Shown here one piece after another: positions 54,101 to 61,776 of a stretch of 64,000 nt of DNA. The notes beneath the pieces were generated by a model. It made no database searches and was not told where the DNA came from. It worked only from the letters and a program-made list of their open reading frames with translations. The stretch is from Lingula anatina. Lineage: Eukaryota > Brachiopoda > Lingulata > Lingulida > Lingulidae. A program made the translations under genes and the position numbers. The stretch spans positions 822,411-886,410 of the forward strand of contig NW_019774736.1 of NCBI RefSeq assembly GCF_001039355.2, given 5' to 3'. Within the stretch, counting starts at the first letter, position 1. The number at the start of each line of letters is the position of its first letter.

Positions 54101-54159
54101 GGATTTCCTTTCTGTTCCCATTTGGCATACACTTGCTTCAGGTTATCAAAGTTCTCCAT
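43109..54159 (-). CDS. GPAM: Glycerol-3-phosphate acyltransferase, mitochondrial type (GPAT1-like), 21 exons
   Basis: Transfers an acyl group from acyl-CoA to the sn-1 position of glycerol-3-phosphate, the first step of phospholipid and triacylglycerol synthesis; the family sits in the mitochondrial outer membrane. Exons, 5' to 3': 53947-54159, 53230-53346, 52618-52688, 52327-52443, 51973-52022, 51546-51681, 51146-51242, 50646-50782, 50302-50398, 50033-50162, 49797-49882, 49474-49587, 49117-49318, 48718-48788, 47768-47937, 47454-47578, 44611-44753, 44105-44314, 43752-43878, 43473-43541, 43109-43293. All have GT/AG borders and matching phases and sum to 2667 nt: 888 residues plus stop, close to the vertebrate length. 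PlsB-type motifs: HRSHLD (His278, Asp283), GGYFIRRKLD (320-329), FFIEGGRTRSGK (359-370), IIPVSINY (396-403). The start is the first ATG of this frame. GPAT2 is the alternative paralogue; the intact catalytic motifs favour the GPAM type. Confidence 0.93.
44973..45304. mobile_element. 324-bp inverted-repeat element flanked by TTAA, in a GPAM intron
   Basis: TTAA at 44973-44976 and 45301-45304 flanks the element. The ends are inverted copies: AGGGATAATAACTCTT at the left and GGGATAATAACTCTT read on the minus strand at the right. Near the centre, 45118-45143 is a perfect 26-bp palindrome (half-site GTTAAAATCTCTT). There is no open frame. TTAA targets are used by piggyBac and Kolobok transposons (established); G-rich ends favour Kolobok-like (inference). 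Similar AAGGGA..ATAACTC repeats are common in mollusc genomes, from memory. Confidence 0.72.
46870..47037. mobile_element. Foldback element in a GPAM intron
   Basis: Arms about 46873-46923 and 46988-47035 pair as inverted copies, with ATGGCAGACC / ATGGCGGACC outermost, GAAAGGAAGAC / GAAAAGAAGAC next and GTAATGGTCTC innermost. The arms differ by a few substitutions and a short indel; the loop is about 64 bp. No target duplication is evident. Confidence 0.6.
48155..48193. repeat. (TAA)n microsatellite
   Basis: About 13 TAA repeats in a GPAM intron. Confidence 0.92.
49117..49318 (-). CDS. GPAM: GPAM-like exon 13: Ser/Arg-rich linker
   Basis: It begins EYLQSAQ, continuing the conserved FSLKEYL segment from the exon before. 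A basic, serine-rich stretch follows (ENLESRRNSFSRARRSSGKL), and the exon ends in VKDLAQHVVY, where family homology resumes. In vertebrates the same position holds a variable linker. RRNS and RRSS are basophilic kinase-type sites, which is inference only. Confidence 0.85.
49474..51242 (-). CDS. GPAM: GPAM-like exons 7-12: acyltransferase catalytic domain
   Basis: Exon 51146-51242 encodes LTSWVLHRVLRYF and VHKGQMEMV, matching the helix before the catalytic core in vertebrate GPAM. Exon 50646-50782 carries the catalytic HRSHLD. Exon 50302-50398 carries the GGYFIRRKLD block. Exon 50033-50162 carries EGGRTRSGK, which binds the glycerol-3-phosphate phosphate in this family. Exon 49797-49882 carries IIPVSINYEKI. 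Exon 49474-49587 ends the domain with RVDFAQPFSLK. Each of the four diagnostic blocks sits in its own exon, and all key residues are present, so the enzyme is predicted active. Confidence 0.93.
51801..51830. repeat. (TTTTG)6 microsatellite
   Basis: Six perfect TTTTG units in a GPAM intron, preceded by a T run. Confidence 0.95.
52850..53051. mobile_element. 202-bp MITE-like element in a GPAM intron
   Basis: Terminal inverted repeats of about 32 bp, 52850-52881 and 53020-53051, begin TGACTGCATTCCCACAGATT. Only one indel separates the arms. A second inner inverted pair CTGTCAGC / GCTGACAG lies inside. AGACAA occurs at 52844-52849 and, one base off, at 53053-53058, a possible imperfect target duplication. 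The element is GC-richer than the intron around it. Confidence 0.7.
53230..54159 (-). CDS. GPAM: GPAM-like exons 1-2: N-terminal region
   Basis: Exon 53947-54159 encodes residues 1-71, beginning MENFDNLKQVYAKWEQKG, with no homology I recognise. Exon 53230-53346 (residues 72-110) carries RPFMGRCCEKC, the conserved segment near the start of vertebrate GPAM (RPFVGRCC). Both exons end in phase 0. The divergent first exon is expected: the N-terminus is the least conserved part of the family. Confidence 0.85.
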
Positions 54160-54269
54160 AATGGTAAAAATTAAAGGAATATTATTTACTCCATTTCCAT
54201 GACATCCTCCATATTCTTATACACCCTCATTTGGAGGTTCTTTCATAGGCAGTGAAAGACATTTCATAC
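54160..54269 (-). other. 5' UTR part of the GPAM-like start exon, with a short upstream ORF
   Basis: A good minus-strand acceptor (TTTTCTTTTAG) ends at 54270, so the exon with the start codon probably begins at 54269 and an upstream non-coding exon exists. Within the UTR an ATG at 54267-54265 opens a 16-codon upstream ORF ending in TAA at 54217-54219, before the main ATG at 54159. Upstream ORFs often lower translation; no effect is shown here. Confidence 0.5.
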
Positions 54270-54532
54270 CTAAAAGAAAATAACAAAATTTAGTAAGAAC
54301 TGGGCAAATGTTCATTATCTTCCCAAGTAAGGTAATTTTAAGTGGTGTTGATGAAGGCCCTGACACTGCCACAAAAGACTGTGCTACACATGCAATTTTT
54401 AAGATAATTAACATATATTATTAACATATATTAACATATATGGTAAACTTTGTCACCTCCTTGTTCGAAAAAAAAAGTGATATTAAAGCTACTGGGGTAT
54501 ATTCAAACTAAACAAATAGGCATCACAATGGA

Positions 54533-54613
54533 AAAGCAAAACAGAGGCATGGAAGTCCACAACTTCAAAGTTTCAAAGCAAAACAGAGGCATGGAAGTCC
54601 ACAATTTCAAAGT
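54533..54613. repeat. 42-bp tandem duplication
   Basis: Copies at 54533-54571 and 54575-54613, each starting AAAGCAAAACAGAGGCATGG, differ at one base in the shared 39 nt. Lies upstream of the GPAM-like start exon. It also creates a repeat in a spurious open frame. Confidence 0.9.
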
Positions 54614-55149
54614 CTACTATACACTATTATTTTTCCATCATTTATCTGGCTTTCTATATATACATGTATATGTGCATATACTACAGTAGAATTCAATTAT
54701 TAATCATACTGTGTGCAAGATGATGAATTTTAATGGAAAAATGAGGGGTTAATTGAAATATACACATTTTTAAAGATAAACTTATCTTACTGCCATACTT
54801 AAATGGGCACAATGCCACATGCATTGTTCTGTGCATAGCCTAGGACGACTTTGTCTAGTTGTTAAGACTAACACAACAACACAACTAATACAACAACAAC
54901 AACAACATCATCAGAATTACTACTGGTATACAGCACAAATTTGAAAGGGAGTCCATCCCACATCATGATGCTTTCATTAAGAAGTCTGCTACGGGTATGA
55001 ATGGTCTTGAAAAGGGATCAACTCAGGACTCGGACCCACATTTTAAACATTTTTGTTATTCTTATTGTTATTATTAATAATGCAGTTTTAAATGCAACAA
55101 CGTTAACTATTTACGTCTCATACACTTTTTCATTTGTGCCAACACTTAC

Positions 55150-55345
55150 CACTAAAAAGCACATATATCATACAACCAATAACTTGTAAACATGTATAAA
55201 AACCAGCCGCGAGCACGGTGGTACATGTACCTACAACATGACTGATATAGACTACCTTGACATAGTTTCCCAAGGTTAGCGTGAACACCAGCGCTAAATA
55301 ACTGCGCATGTGCAACAGTAAGCTCTCAAAGTATGGTGGCCCCAA
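55150..55345 (-). promoter_or_regulatory. Candidate non-coding first exon / promoter of the GPAM-like gene
   Basis: On the minus strand a strong donor (TAGTG then GTAAGTG) occurs at 55150/55149, upstream of the acceptor at 54270. Just upstream of it lies a more CpG-rich stretch with TGCGCATGTGCA at about 55303-55314, one change from an NRF-1 site. Position and donor fit a first exon, but nothing proves it. Confidence 0.25.
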
Positions 55346-55640
55346 ATCTATAAATTTTAAATCCAATGATGATGAATATCTTTTAAGTATATATATACTT
55401 CAACTCTTTCTCAATATATTTGTGCATGAGTCTTTCTTGGTGTGTGCTCGTGTGTATGTGTGTGGGCACGTATGTTTGTAATTGTAAGGGGTTATAAACT
55501 TATATAGCCTACTATAGTAGGTATAGGCCTACTCTCGCTTATAAAATACGGCAATCTGGGCACTGTACATGTACATGTACACTGCCGTTGGCCTGTTGAA
55601 GGTACTTATGCTTACTTATCATCCAGATAAAAAAAAAAAC

Positions 55641-55925
55641 AGTTTTCCGGCATCTAATTATTCAATAATACATCTTTCCCGTGCTGACTTAAAACAATAA
55701 ATATACCCTCTAAAATATAAAATATCGGCGTTTATATTTCTCGTTGCCATGTACCTATTGGTATGAGAATAAGCAACTCAAACCTTTAAGAATTTTGTAA
55801 TCCCCTTTTTCTATCATCCAAAAATGAGGTTTTTCCTGCATCTAATTATTCAATAATGCATCAATTAATCTTTGTGTTGATTTACAACAATAAAAACACC
55901 TTGAAAATATAAAAGGTCGTCGTTT
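55641..55925. repeat. Diverged direct repeat, about 190-bp period
   Basis: TTTTCCGGCATCTAATTATT (from 55643) recurs as TTTTCCTGCATCTAATTATT (from 55831). The similarity continues through CAATAAT(A/G)CATC, ACAATAAA and AAAATATAAAA to a CG(G/T)CGTTT block. The copies are about 95 nt each. Confidence 0.75.
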
Positions 55926-56098
55926 CAATGTATTGTAGGCCTATAAGCATATTGACAAATCAAAGCTAAAATCGTCAATTTAATTTTAACACCTTTCTAT
56001 TAGGAGGTTAGATAGCAATCGGTACGAGGCGTAACGTCATCCGTGACCAAGATTTTATCACTAAAATTGGCATAGATTACCACGATTGTATGGGCTAC

Positions 56099-56207
56099 AC
56101 TTGTCCTCGTCGCATCAAATAGATATGTCCATTCCGTTTCATTTCTTTACCGTTGAACAAAAACAGTGCTCGCCTAGACAGTTATCGTCCACGACCATGC
56201 CACATTG
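56099..56207 (+). pseudogene. Decayed 5S rDNA unit fragment (spacer end plus 5S 5' end)
   Basis: 56099-56186 matches the end of the 376-bp unit spacer (TCGCATCAAA, ATTCCGTTTCATTTC, CAAAAACAGTGCT) with many changes and a 7-nt deletion. 56187-56207 matches the first about 21 nt of 5S (GTCCACGACCATGCCACATTG), after which homology stops. It has the same orientation as the array, so it is probably an old array edge. Confidence 0.75.
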
Positions 56208-56705
56208 GGGCAGAAATCACCAAATAATCTCCCATTGACGACCATACTAAGAAATGCCTGCAAAACTGCATGAACAAAAGTACTGGGTGAAACATTTCAC
56301 ATCCCCATGGACAGCAGACACACTGACTTAACTCCCAATGGCAAAAAAAAAAAAAAAAAAAAAAAACTGTCATCAAGTTAACTTTCGTACGAGCATTACT
56401 TGAACATGTGCACCCCTCTATTTGTAAACAAACCACTGCACCGCTCAAAGCCAGTAGCTCCCTCCGCCAGAGGTCTCACGACTGCACCACAACTCTGCCT
56501 GGTCCTGAAAAAAATTGGCTGTAGTTTACACCCTAGCCCGCTATTTTACAGCAAAATTAGACCTAAAAATACGAGAGAAATGCCAGGAAAAAAAAAGAAA
56601 AATAGCACTGATTTTCTCTCACTGAACTACATTCGTATATAACAGTCAATGATTGGACAATTTAATGCATGGTTTCTGCCCTGAAAGTACTAGTTCAAGG
56701 TCATC
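56208..56705. other. Unique sequence between the 5S relic and the 5S array
   Basis: A poly-A run lies at 56343-56366. No gene or 5S homology is seen. Sequence changes abruptly to array sequence at about 56701. Confidence 0.5.
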
Positions 56706-56823
56706 GTCTACGACCATACCACGTTGAAAGCACCGGTTCTCGTCCGATCACCGAAGTTAAGCAACGTCGGGCCAGGTTAGTACTTGGATGGGTGACCGCC
56801 TGGGAATACCTGGTGCCGTAGAC
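56706..56823 (+). rRNA. 5S ribosomal RNA, array copy 1
   Basis: Complete 5S gene. The 5' GUCUACG pairs with 3' CGUAGAC to form helix I. The internal promoter is present: box A AAGTTAAGCAACG, then TTGGATGGGTGACCGCCTGG. The CCAGG/CCTGG stem pair is complementary. A T5 terminator (56827-56831) follows 3 nt after. Transcribed by RNA polymerase III; part of the large ribosomal subunit. The upstream flank is unique sequence and differs from that of the other copies. Confidence 0.96.
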
Positions 56824-56920
56824 ACGTTTTTGACATTTTATTCGTAGCCGATTTCAGTTTCTTTCACTTACCACTTTTTTTTCTTTAAGTTTTCAATTTT
56901 TTCCAAATCACAGTTGCGCC

Positions 56921-56985
56921 GTTGTCTTCGTCTATCAGTGCGTCGGGCCACGTCTGGACTAGGATGGAAGACCGCCTGGCCACCT
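56921..56985 (+). pseudogene. 5S-like relic inside the unit spacer (also at 57297-57361 and 57673-57737)
   Basis: CGTCGGGCCA (56941-56950) is identical to 5S, and the next 29 nt match it at 22 positions by eye, including GGATGG and GACCGCCTGG. The upstream CTTCGTCTATCA resembles the 5S CTCGTCCGATCA, but the intervening stretch with box A is deleted. A T5 run follows in TCCTTTTTAG. The relic recurs in every unit. Confidence 0.75.
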
Positions 56986-57081
56986 TTACTTGTCCTTTTT
57001 AGCGTGGCATCAAACAGATGTGTCGATTCCGTTTCATTTCCTTTCCGTCGATCAAAAACAGTGCTAGCGCGGACAGTCATC

Positions 57082-57199
57082 GTCTACGACCATACCACGT
57101 TGAAAGCACCGGTTCTCGTCCGATCACCGAAGTTAAGCAACGTCGGGCCAGGTTAGTACTTGGATGGGTGACCGCCTGGGAATACCTGGTGCCGTAGAC
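57082..57199 (+). rRNA. 5S ribosomal RNA, array copy 2
   Basis: Identical by eye to copy 1, exactly 376 bp downstream, with the same T5 terminator. Its upstream flank is the array spacer. Confidence 0.96.
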
Positions 57200-57457
57200 A
57201 CGTTTTTGACATTTTATTCGTAGCCGATTTCAGTTTCTTTCACTTACCACTTTTTTTTCTTTAAGTTTTCAATTTTTTCCAAATCACAGTTGCGCCGTTG
57301 TCTTCGTCTATCAGTGCGTCGGGCCACGTCTGGACTAGGATGGAAGACCGCCTGGCCACCTTTACTTGTCCTTTTTAGCGTCGCATCAAACAGATGTGTC
57401 GATTCCGTTTCATTTCCTTTCCGTCGATCAAAAACAGTGCTAGCGCGGACAGTCATC

Positions 57458-57575
57458 GTCTACGACCATACCACGTTGAAAGCACCGGTTCTCGTCCGAT
57501 CACCGAAGTTAAGCAACGTCGGGCCAGGTTAGTACTTGGATGGGTGACCGCCTGGGAATACCTGGTGCCGTAGAC
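57458..57575 (+). rRNA. 5S ribosomal RNA, array copy 3
   Basis: Identical by eye to copies 1 and 2, 376 bp further on, with T5 terminator. The last complete copy before the array is interrupted. Confidence 0.96.
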
Positions 57576-57833
57576 ACGTTTTTGACATTTTATTCGTAGC
57601 CGATTTCAGTTTCTTTCACTTACCACTTTTTTTTCTTTAAGTTTTCAATTTTTTCCAAATCACAGTTGCGCCGTTGTCTTCGTCTATCAGTGCGTCGGGC
57701 CACGTCTGGACTAGGATGGAAGACCGCCTGGCCACCTTTACTTGTCCTTTTTAGCGTCGCATCAAACAGATGTGTCGATTCCGTTTCATTTCCTTTCCGT
57801 CGATCAAAAACAGTGCTAGCGCGGACAGTCATC

Positions 57834-57935
57834 GTCTACGACCATACCACGTTGAAAGCACCGGTTCTCGTCCGATCACCGAAGTTAAGCAACGTCGGGC
57901 CAGGTTAGTACTTGGATGGGTGACCGCCTGGGAAT
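57834..57935 (+). pseudogene. 5S ribosomal RNA, copy 4, truncated at the 3' end
   Basis: The first 102 nt match copies 1-3, then sequence switches after GGGAAT to unrelated DNA (GGGCAATGACC). The last 16 nt, including the 3' strand of helix I and the terminator, are missing. Box A and box C remain, so it could still be transcribed, but no proper 5S could form. Confidence 0.92.
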
Positions 57936-57941
57936 GGGCAA

Positions 57942-57966
57942 TGACCCCTCCAAGTACTTATCCTGG
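57942..57966 (-). pseudogene. Inverted 5S fragment next to the truncated 5S copy
   Basis: TGACCCCTCCAAGTACTTAT and the following CCTGG match the reverse complement of the 5S segment CCAGGTTAGTACTTGGATGG with about three changes and one indel. With 57902-57923 it forms a hairpin with an 18-nt loop. The same arrangement is present at the left edge of the second block copy (from 60835). Confidence 0.7.
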
Positions 57967-58841
57967 TTTCTGATCACCCCCCTTTGGGGCGCTGCTGAAC
58001 GTAATTACACCCCAAGACGAGACAAGTAATTAACAACTGTCATGTAATGACTTTCTGTTTCATTTTGTAAATGAAAGGCTCGATTTTTACTAATATTTTA
58101 AGAACTGAATGATATATAATAATATATTTAAAGAATTCTCATCAACAACATAAGAAATACATGTAAAATTGAGAAAGTTTATTAGAAAAAACGTATTCCA
58201 TTTAAAACTTTATTAAAAATATATTTGTAAGTCAGTTTAACAGCATGATTTTGCAGTTGCTGAATTCTCACATTATATCATCAAAATACCCGTTTTAAAC
58301 TTAAAAACAGTTTACATGTAATACAAAAATACTATTTGTAGAAAATTATAGTTAATAATTTTCATTTACCACAAACTTTTTCTAAGGAAATTGAGCAATG
58401 AACATGTAACTTTGTATGAAAACTTTGCCAATCAGCAGCATGAAATTGAGCCATTGTTGCATTTCTACATTCTACCATCAAAACAAACATCTGTGAGTTA
58501 AAACAGTGTACATCTTACACAAAAATACTGTCTGTAGAAAGCGACTGTAAAACATGCATTTACTACTCTATTTCTCTATTAAAACGCTAGTCTACTAAAA
58601 TTGATCAATGAACATGTAACATTACTTCATATGAAAACTTTGGCACTCATATCAGCATGAAATTGAGCAATTGTTTCATTTCTACATTTTACCAAGAAAG
58701 TAAAATCTACTGACTTAAAAACTACATCTTACACAAAAAATCTGCAAGTAGAAAATGCAAGACAGATAAACATGCGCTTGCAACTTTTATTCAATCAAAA
58801 CACTAGTTTAATGAAACTGAGCAATGAACATGAGAATTCTT
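57967..58841. other. AT-rich 3' flank of the transposase-like gene, copy 1
   Basis: No coding sequence. It holds two similar stretches (around 58378-58480 and 58600-58700) sharing ATTGA(G/T)CAATGAACATGTAAC, TATGAAAACTTTG, CAGCATGAAATTGAGC and TTTCTACATT, that is, an internal tandem duplication of about 210-220 bp, with a third weaker copy near 58815. The same pattern is in block copy 2. Confidence 0.6.
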
Positions 58842-60701
58842 TTAATTAATACCCTCCTCATTTGAAAGATTGATAAGGAATGTGTCAACAACAGTTTTAA
58901 AATGATCATAATCATTATACACAACACCTTCAAAGCCTTCTGTCATTGATTTTCTTGTGGTGGGACAATATGTAAAGATCTTCTGCTTACTACCAGATGT
59001 TTTCTCCTTTGAAGGCATGTACCTTTTCTTCATTCCACCACAGTTTGGTATTTGGCACAAGCCACATGGCTTTGATGACTTCTTTGGAAGAATGGGTCTT
59101 GAGGGAATTGGTGGAGGTGGGGGCTGGAAGACCAAACCACCTGAGGAAGTCGCAGGCTGGAGAAGAGCTGCAGGACCCTGTGGCTGAGAGGGGACAACAA
59201 GGAGAACTGGAACATGTGCAGATTCTTGCGATTTAATAAGAACTGGTTTTGTCTTGCCAGTCAAGGAGCTGGCTGACTTGGAGCAGGTTGTAGCTGGCTG
59301 ACTTTCATCAAATTGTAGCTTCCTCTTTTGACCTTATCTTATTCCCTTTGTGAGTGGTATCACAGGATACTGCACCTCGGTTGGGTGGTGAGAGGGATGT
59401 TGGAAGTTCAGCTGACTTGGGCATTTTGCTTTCTTCAAGGACTCTCTGATGAGGCTTAACCTTTGGTATAGCAGTTGCCACTAAATTTGCCCTTTTCTCT
59501 TCTTTAACAAGAAATGATGATATTGATTTTGCATTGATATTTGGCAAAGGCAAGTTCAAGGTACACAGTACAGGATCGTCTCTTACTCTGTCCACAAGGC
59601 GTTTATAGTCTGCCTTCACATGGGTGACTAGTTTGGATGGAGAAGTGACATACATGTAACAGGTTGGTGGTCTGTTCTTTAGAAGCTTAATAAGTAGATA
59701 TAACAACCTTGACTCCTCAGTGATGGCAGCAGCCTGTGCGTAGCGCATCCATCCAAATTTGGTCTTTTGTGCAGCACTGTTTTCAGGAGAGTCTGGACCA
59801 AGGCAACGGCCAAACAAGGTGTAACCCCACTTGGACTCGTACATCTTCACAAAGTTCTTGGAGGTCTTGTCATGGTCATGAAGTTTGGAAGCAGCCATGC
59901 GTATCTGTTCTCTAAGAGGCACGGGCACTAAATGCCTGTCATCAGTGGTGAACTTTGTCAGTAGATTGGCCAAATTCTCCACTTCTTCATAGCCTGGCAG
60001 GTGTAGGTGCCTAGGACCCATCAGCACATCCTCTAGTGCAGGACTGGAGATTTCTCCTACTTGTTCAGATGTTGTGAAAACAGAGTACTTGGTATTGGCT
60101 TCATCCACTGGATCCGCCATGGAGTCTTCTTCAATCCCCTCATCTTCTTGGTCAGATTGAGTCTCCTGCTCCTCCTCCTCTTCACCATCCTCCTTTGACT
60201 GCTCTTCATCCACTGTAAAACACGAAATACAATGACCATGAATCATTAAATTGAAAGGGAAAACAAGTGCAATATTTTGCGTTCTAAACCTGTTAAGATA
60301 TTCAGAAATCATCAAAATTACTTTGTTCCTCATAAAATTATGCATTTATTTTGATTTTCTTTTCTCTATCAAATAATAAAAATTATATTTGAAATCTGAA
60401 TACACATCTTACCCTTTTGAATATAATATTCTCTGGATGTAAAATCAGTAGACTGGCAAAAAGCATACTCTACTCCTAAGAGTTCTCTTTCTTCAGGATC
60501 CTCATACTCTACTGGACATGGCAATGGAGCAGTAAAATTAGGCTCAAATAGGTGACGCCTGCCAAACAAAACCTCAGACTGCTGATTCAGAAGCTGAATC
60601 TGTCTTGGATCTGAGCAGGATGACAAACGTCCCCGACCTCCAGCAACACGCAGAGACTCCATTCTGTTGTTCCATTGGACAGCAAAGGAGATGAGGTACA
60701 C
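58842..60701 (-). pseudogene. Transposase-like protein gene, copy 1 (partial, frame broken)
   Basis: Unrecognised family. Two exons with intact borders: 60413-60701 (begins VYLISFAVQWNNRMESLRVAGG region) and 60212 to the stop at 58842. The product has an acidic stretch (DGEEEEEQETQ), a conserved middle part (PGYEEVENLANLLTKF, FVKMYESKWGYTLFGR), a proline-rich part and a C-terminal Cys motif CGLCQIPNCGGMKKRY. A 5-nt deletion at about 59378 relative to copy 2 shifts the frame, so no single frame spans the last exon. It carries 6 extra nt near 59650, in frame. The C-terminus is intact. The upstream exon present in copy 2 is cut off by the N at 60834. Disrupted pseudogene, or allele or sequence error. 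Confidence 0.7.
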
Positions 60702-60833
60702 CTGGAGAGATATCTTTAAATTATTCACTATTTCATGTAATAAATTAGGCAACCCTTTTGTATCAAATTTCTTTAAAAATTCTACCATGTTTGAGTTCAC
60801 ATCCACTCCTCAATAAATAAAAATTAAATCATA

Positions 60834-60834
60834 N
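60834..60834. other. Ambiguous base N at the block junction
   Basis: The only N in the window. It sits exactly between the two copies of the duplicated block and joins intron sequence to the middle of a 5S fragment, so it probably marks an assembly join rather than a single unread base. Confidence 0.85.
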
Positions 60835-60875
60835 CGGGCCAGGTTAGTACTTGGATGGGTGACCGCCTGGCAATG
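60835..60875 (+). pseudogene. 5S rRNA fragment at the start of block copy 2
   Basis: It starts in the middle of 5S at CGGGCCAGG and ends at CCTGGCAAT, at the same breakpoint as the truncated copy at 57935, with one substitution. It is followed by the same inverted 5S fragment. Confidence 0.85.
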
Positions 60876-61776
60876 GGCAATGACCCCTCCAAGTACTTAT
60901 CCTGGTTTCTGATCACCCCCCTTGGGGCGCTGCTGAACGTAATTACACCCCAAGACGAGACAAGTATTTAAGAACTGTCATGTAATCACTTTCCGTTTCA
61001 TTTTGTAAATGAAAGGCTTGATTTTTACTAATATTCTAAGTACTGAATGATGTATAATAATATATTTAAAGAATTCTCACCAACAACATAAGAAACACAT
61101 GTAATATTGAGAAAGTTTATTAGAAAAAAAAAGTATTCCATTTCAAACTTTATTAAAAATATATTTGTAAGTCAGTTTAACCGCATGATTTTGCAGTTGC
61201 TGAATTCTCACATATCATCAAAATACCCATTTTAAACTTAAAAACAGTTTACATTTAATACAAAAATACTACTTGTAGAAAATTATAGTTAATAATTTTC
61301 ATTTACCACAACTTTTTCTAAGAAATTGAGCAATGAACATGTAACTTTGTATGAAAACTTTGCCAATCAGCAGCATGAAATTGAGCCATTGTTGCATTTC
61401 TACATTCTACAATCAAAACAAACATCTGTGAGTTAGAACAGTGTACATCTTACACAAAAACACTGTCTGTAGAAAGCACCTGTAAAACATGCACTTTCTA
61501 CTCTATTTCTCTATTAAAACGCTAGTCTAATAAAATTGATCAACGAACATGTAACATTACTTCATATGAAAACTTTGGCACTCATATCAGCATGAAATTG
61601 AGCAATTGTTGTATTTCTACATTTTACCAAGAAAGTAAAATCTACTGACTAAAAAACTACATCTTACACAAAAAATCTGCTCGTAGAAAATGCAAAACAG
61701 ATAAACATGCGCTTGCAACTTTTATTCAATGAAAACACTATGTTAATGAAACTGAGCAATGAACGTGGGAATTCTT
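60876..61776. other. AT-rich 3' flank of the transposase-like gene, copy 2
   Basis: Counterpart of 57936-58841, with the same internal tandem duplication and the inverted 5S fragment at its left end. No coding sequence is seen. Confidence 0.6.

Larger units (their letters stand above)
54620..56098. other. Spacer between the GPAM-like gene and the 5S array
   Basis: No coding exon is supported. It holds the candidate GPAM first exon (55150-55345), TG-rich sequence at 55437-55475, a short ACATGTAC palindromic repeat near 55565-55580, and a diverged direct repeat pair at 55641-55735 and 55831-55925. Confidence 0.5.
56706..57935 (+). repeat. Tandem 5S rDNA array, 376-bp unit
   Basis: Units start at 56706, 57082, 57458 and 57834 (partial). 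Units are nearly identical; a noted difference is G at 57006 versus C at 57382 and the matching site of unit 3. Short frames that repeat in each unit (70 and 80 codons) are spacer artefacts, not genes. Confidence 0.95.
57896..60830. repeat. Large duplicated block, copy 1
   Basis: Matches 60835-63749 almost throughout, starting inside the truncated 5S (CGGGCCAGGTTAG) and ending at AATTAAATC. It contains the 3' two exons of the transposase-like gene. The copies differ by scattered substitutions and small indels. Confidence 0.92.

Noticed and set aside
43109-54159. GNPAT (dihydroxyacetone phosphate acyltransferase) as the identity of the acyltransferase gene
   Set aside because: The HRSHLD motif first suggested it, but RPFMGRCC, the helix before the core, RVDFAQPFSLKEYL and the acidic C-terminal stretch fit GPAM/GPAT1, and length is close to GPAM.
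55130-55366. 78-codon minus-strand frame upstream of GPAM
   Set aside because: No match to any GPAM N-terminus; the segment is better explained as a candidate non-coding first exon.
56868-57832. Repeated open frames of 70 and 80 codons on both strands
   Set aside because: They lie in the 5S rDNA units and repeat only because the units repeat; they overlap the 5S gene and spacer and have no protein-like features.
58957-59236. Plus-strand frames over the transposase-like gene
   Set aside because: They are reverse-strand shadows of the conserved minus-strand protein.
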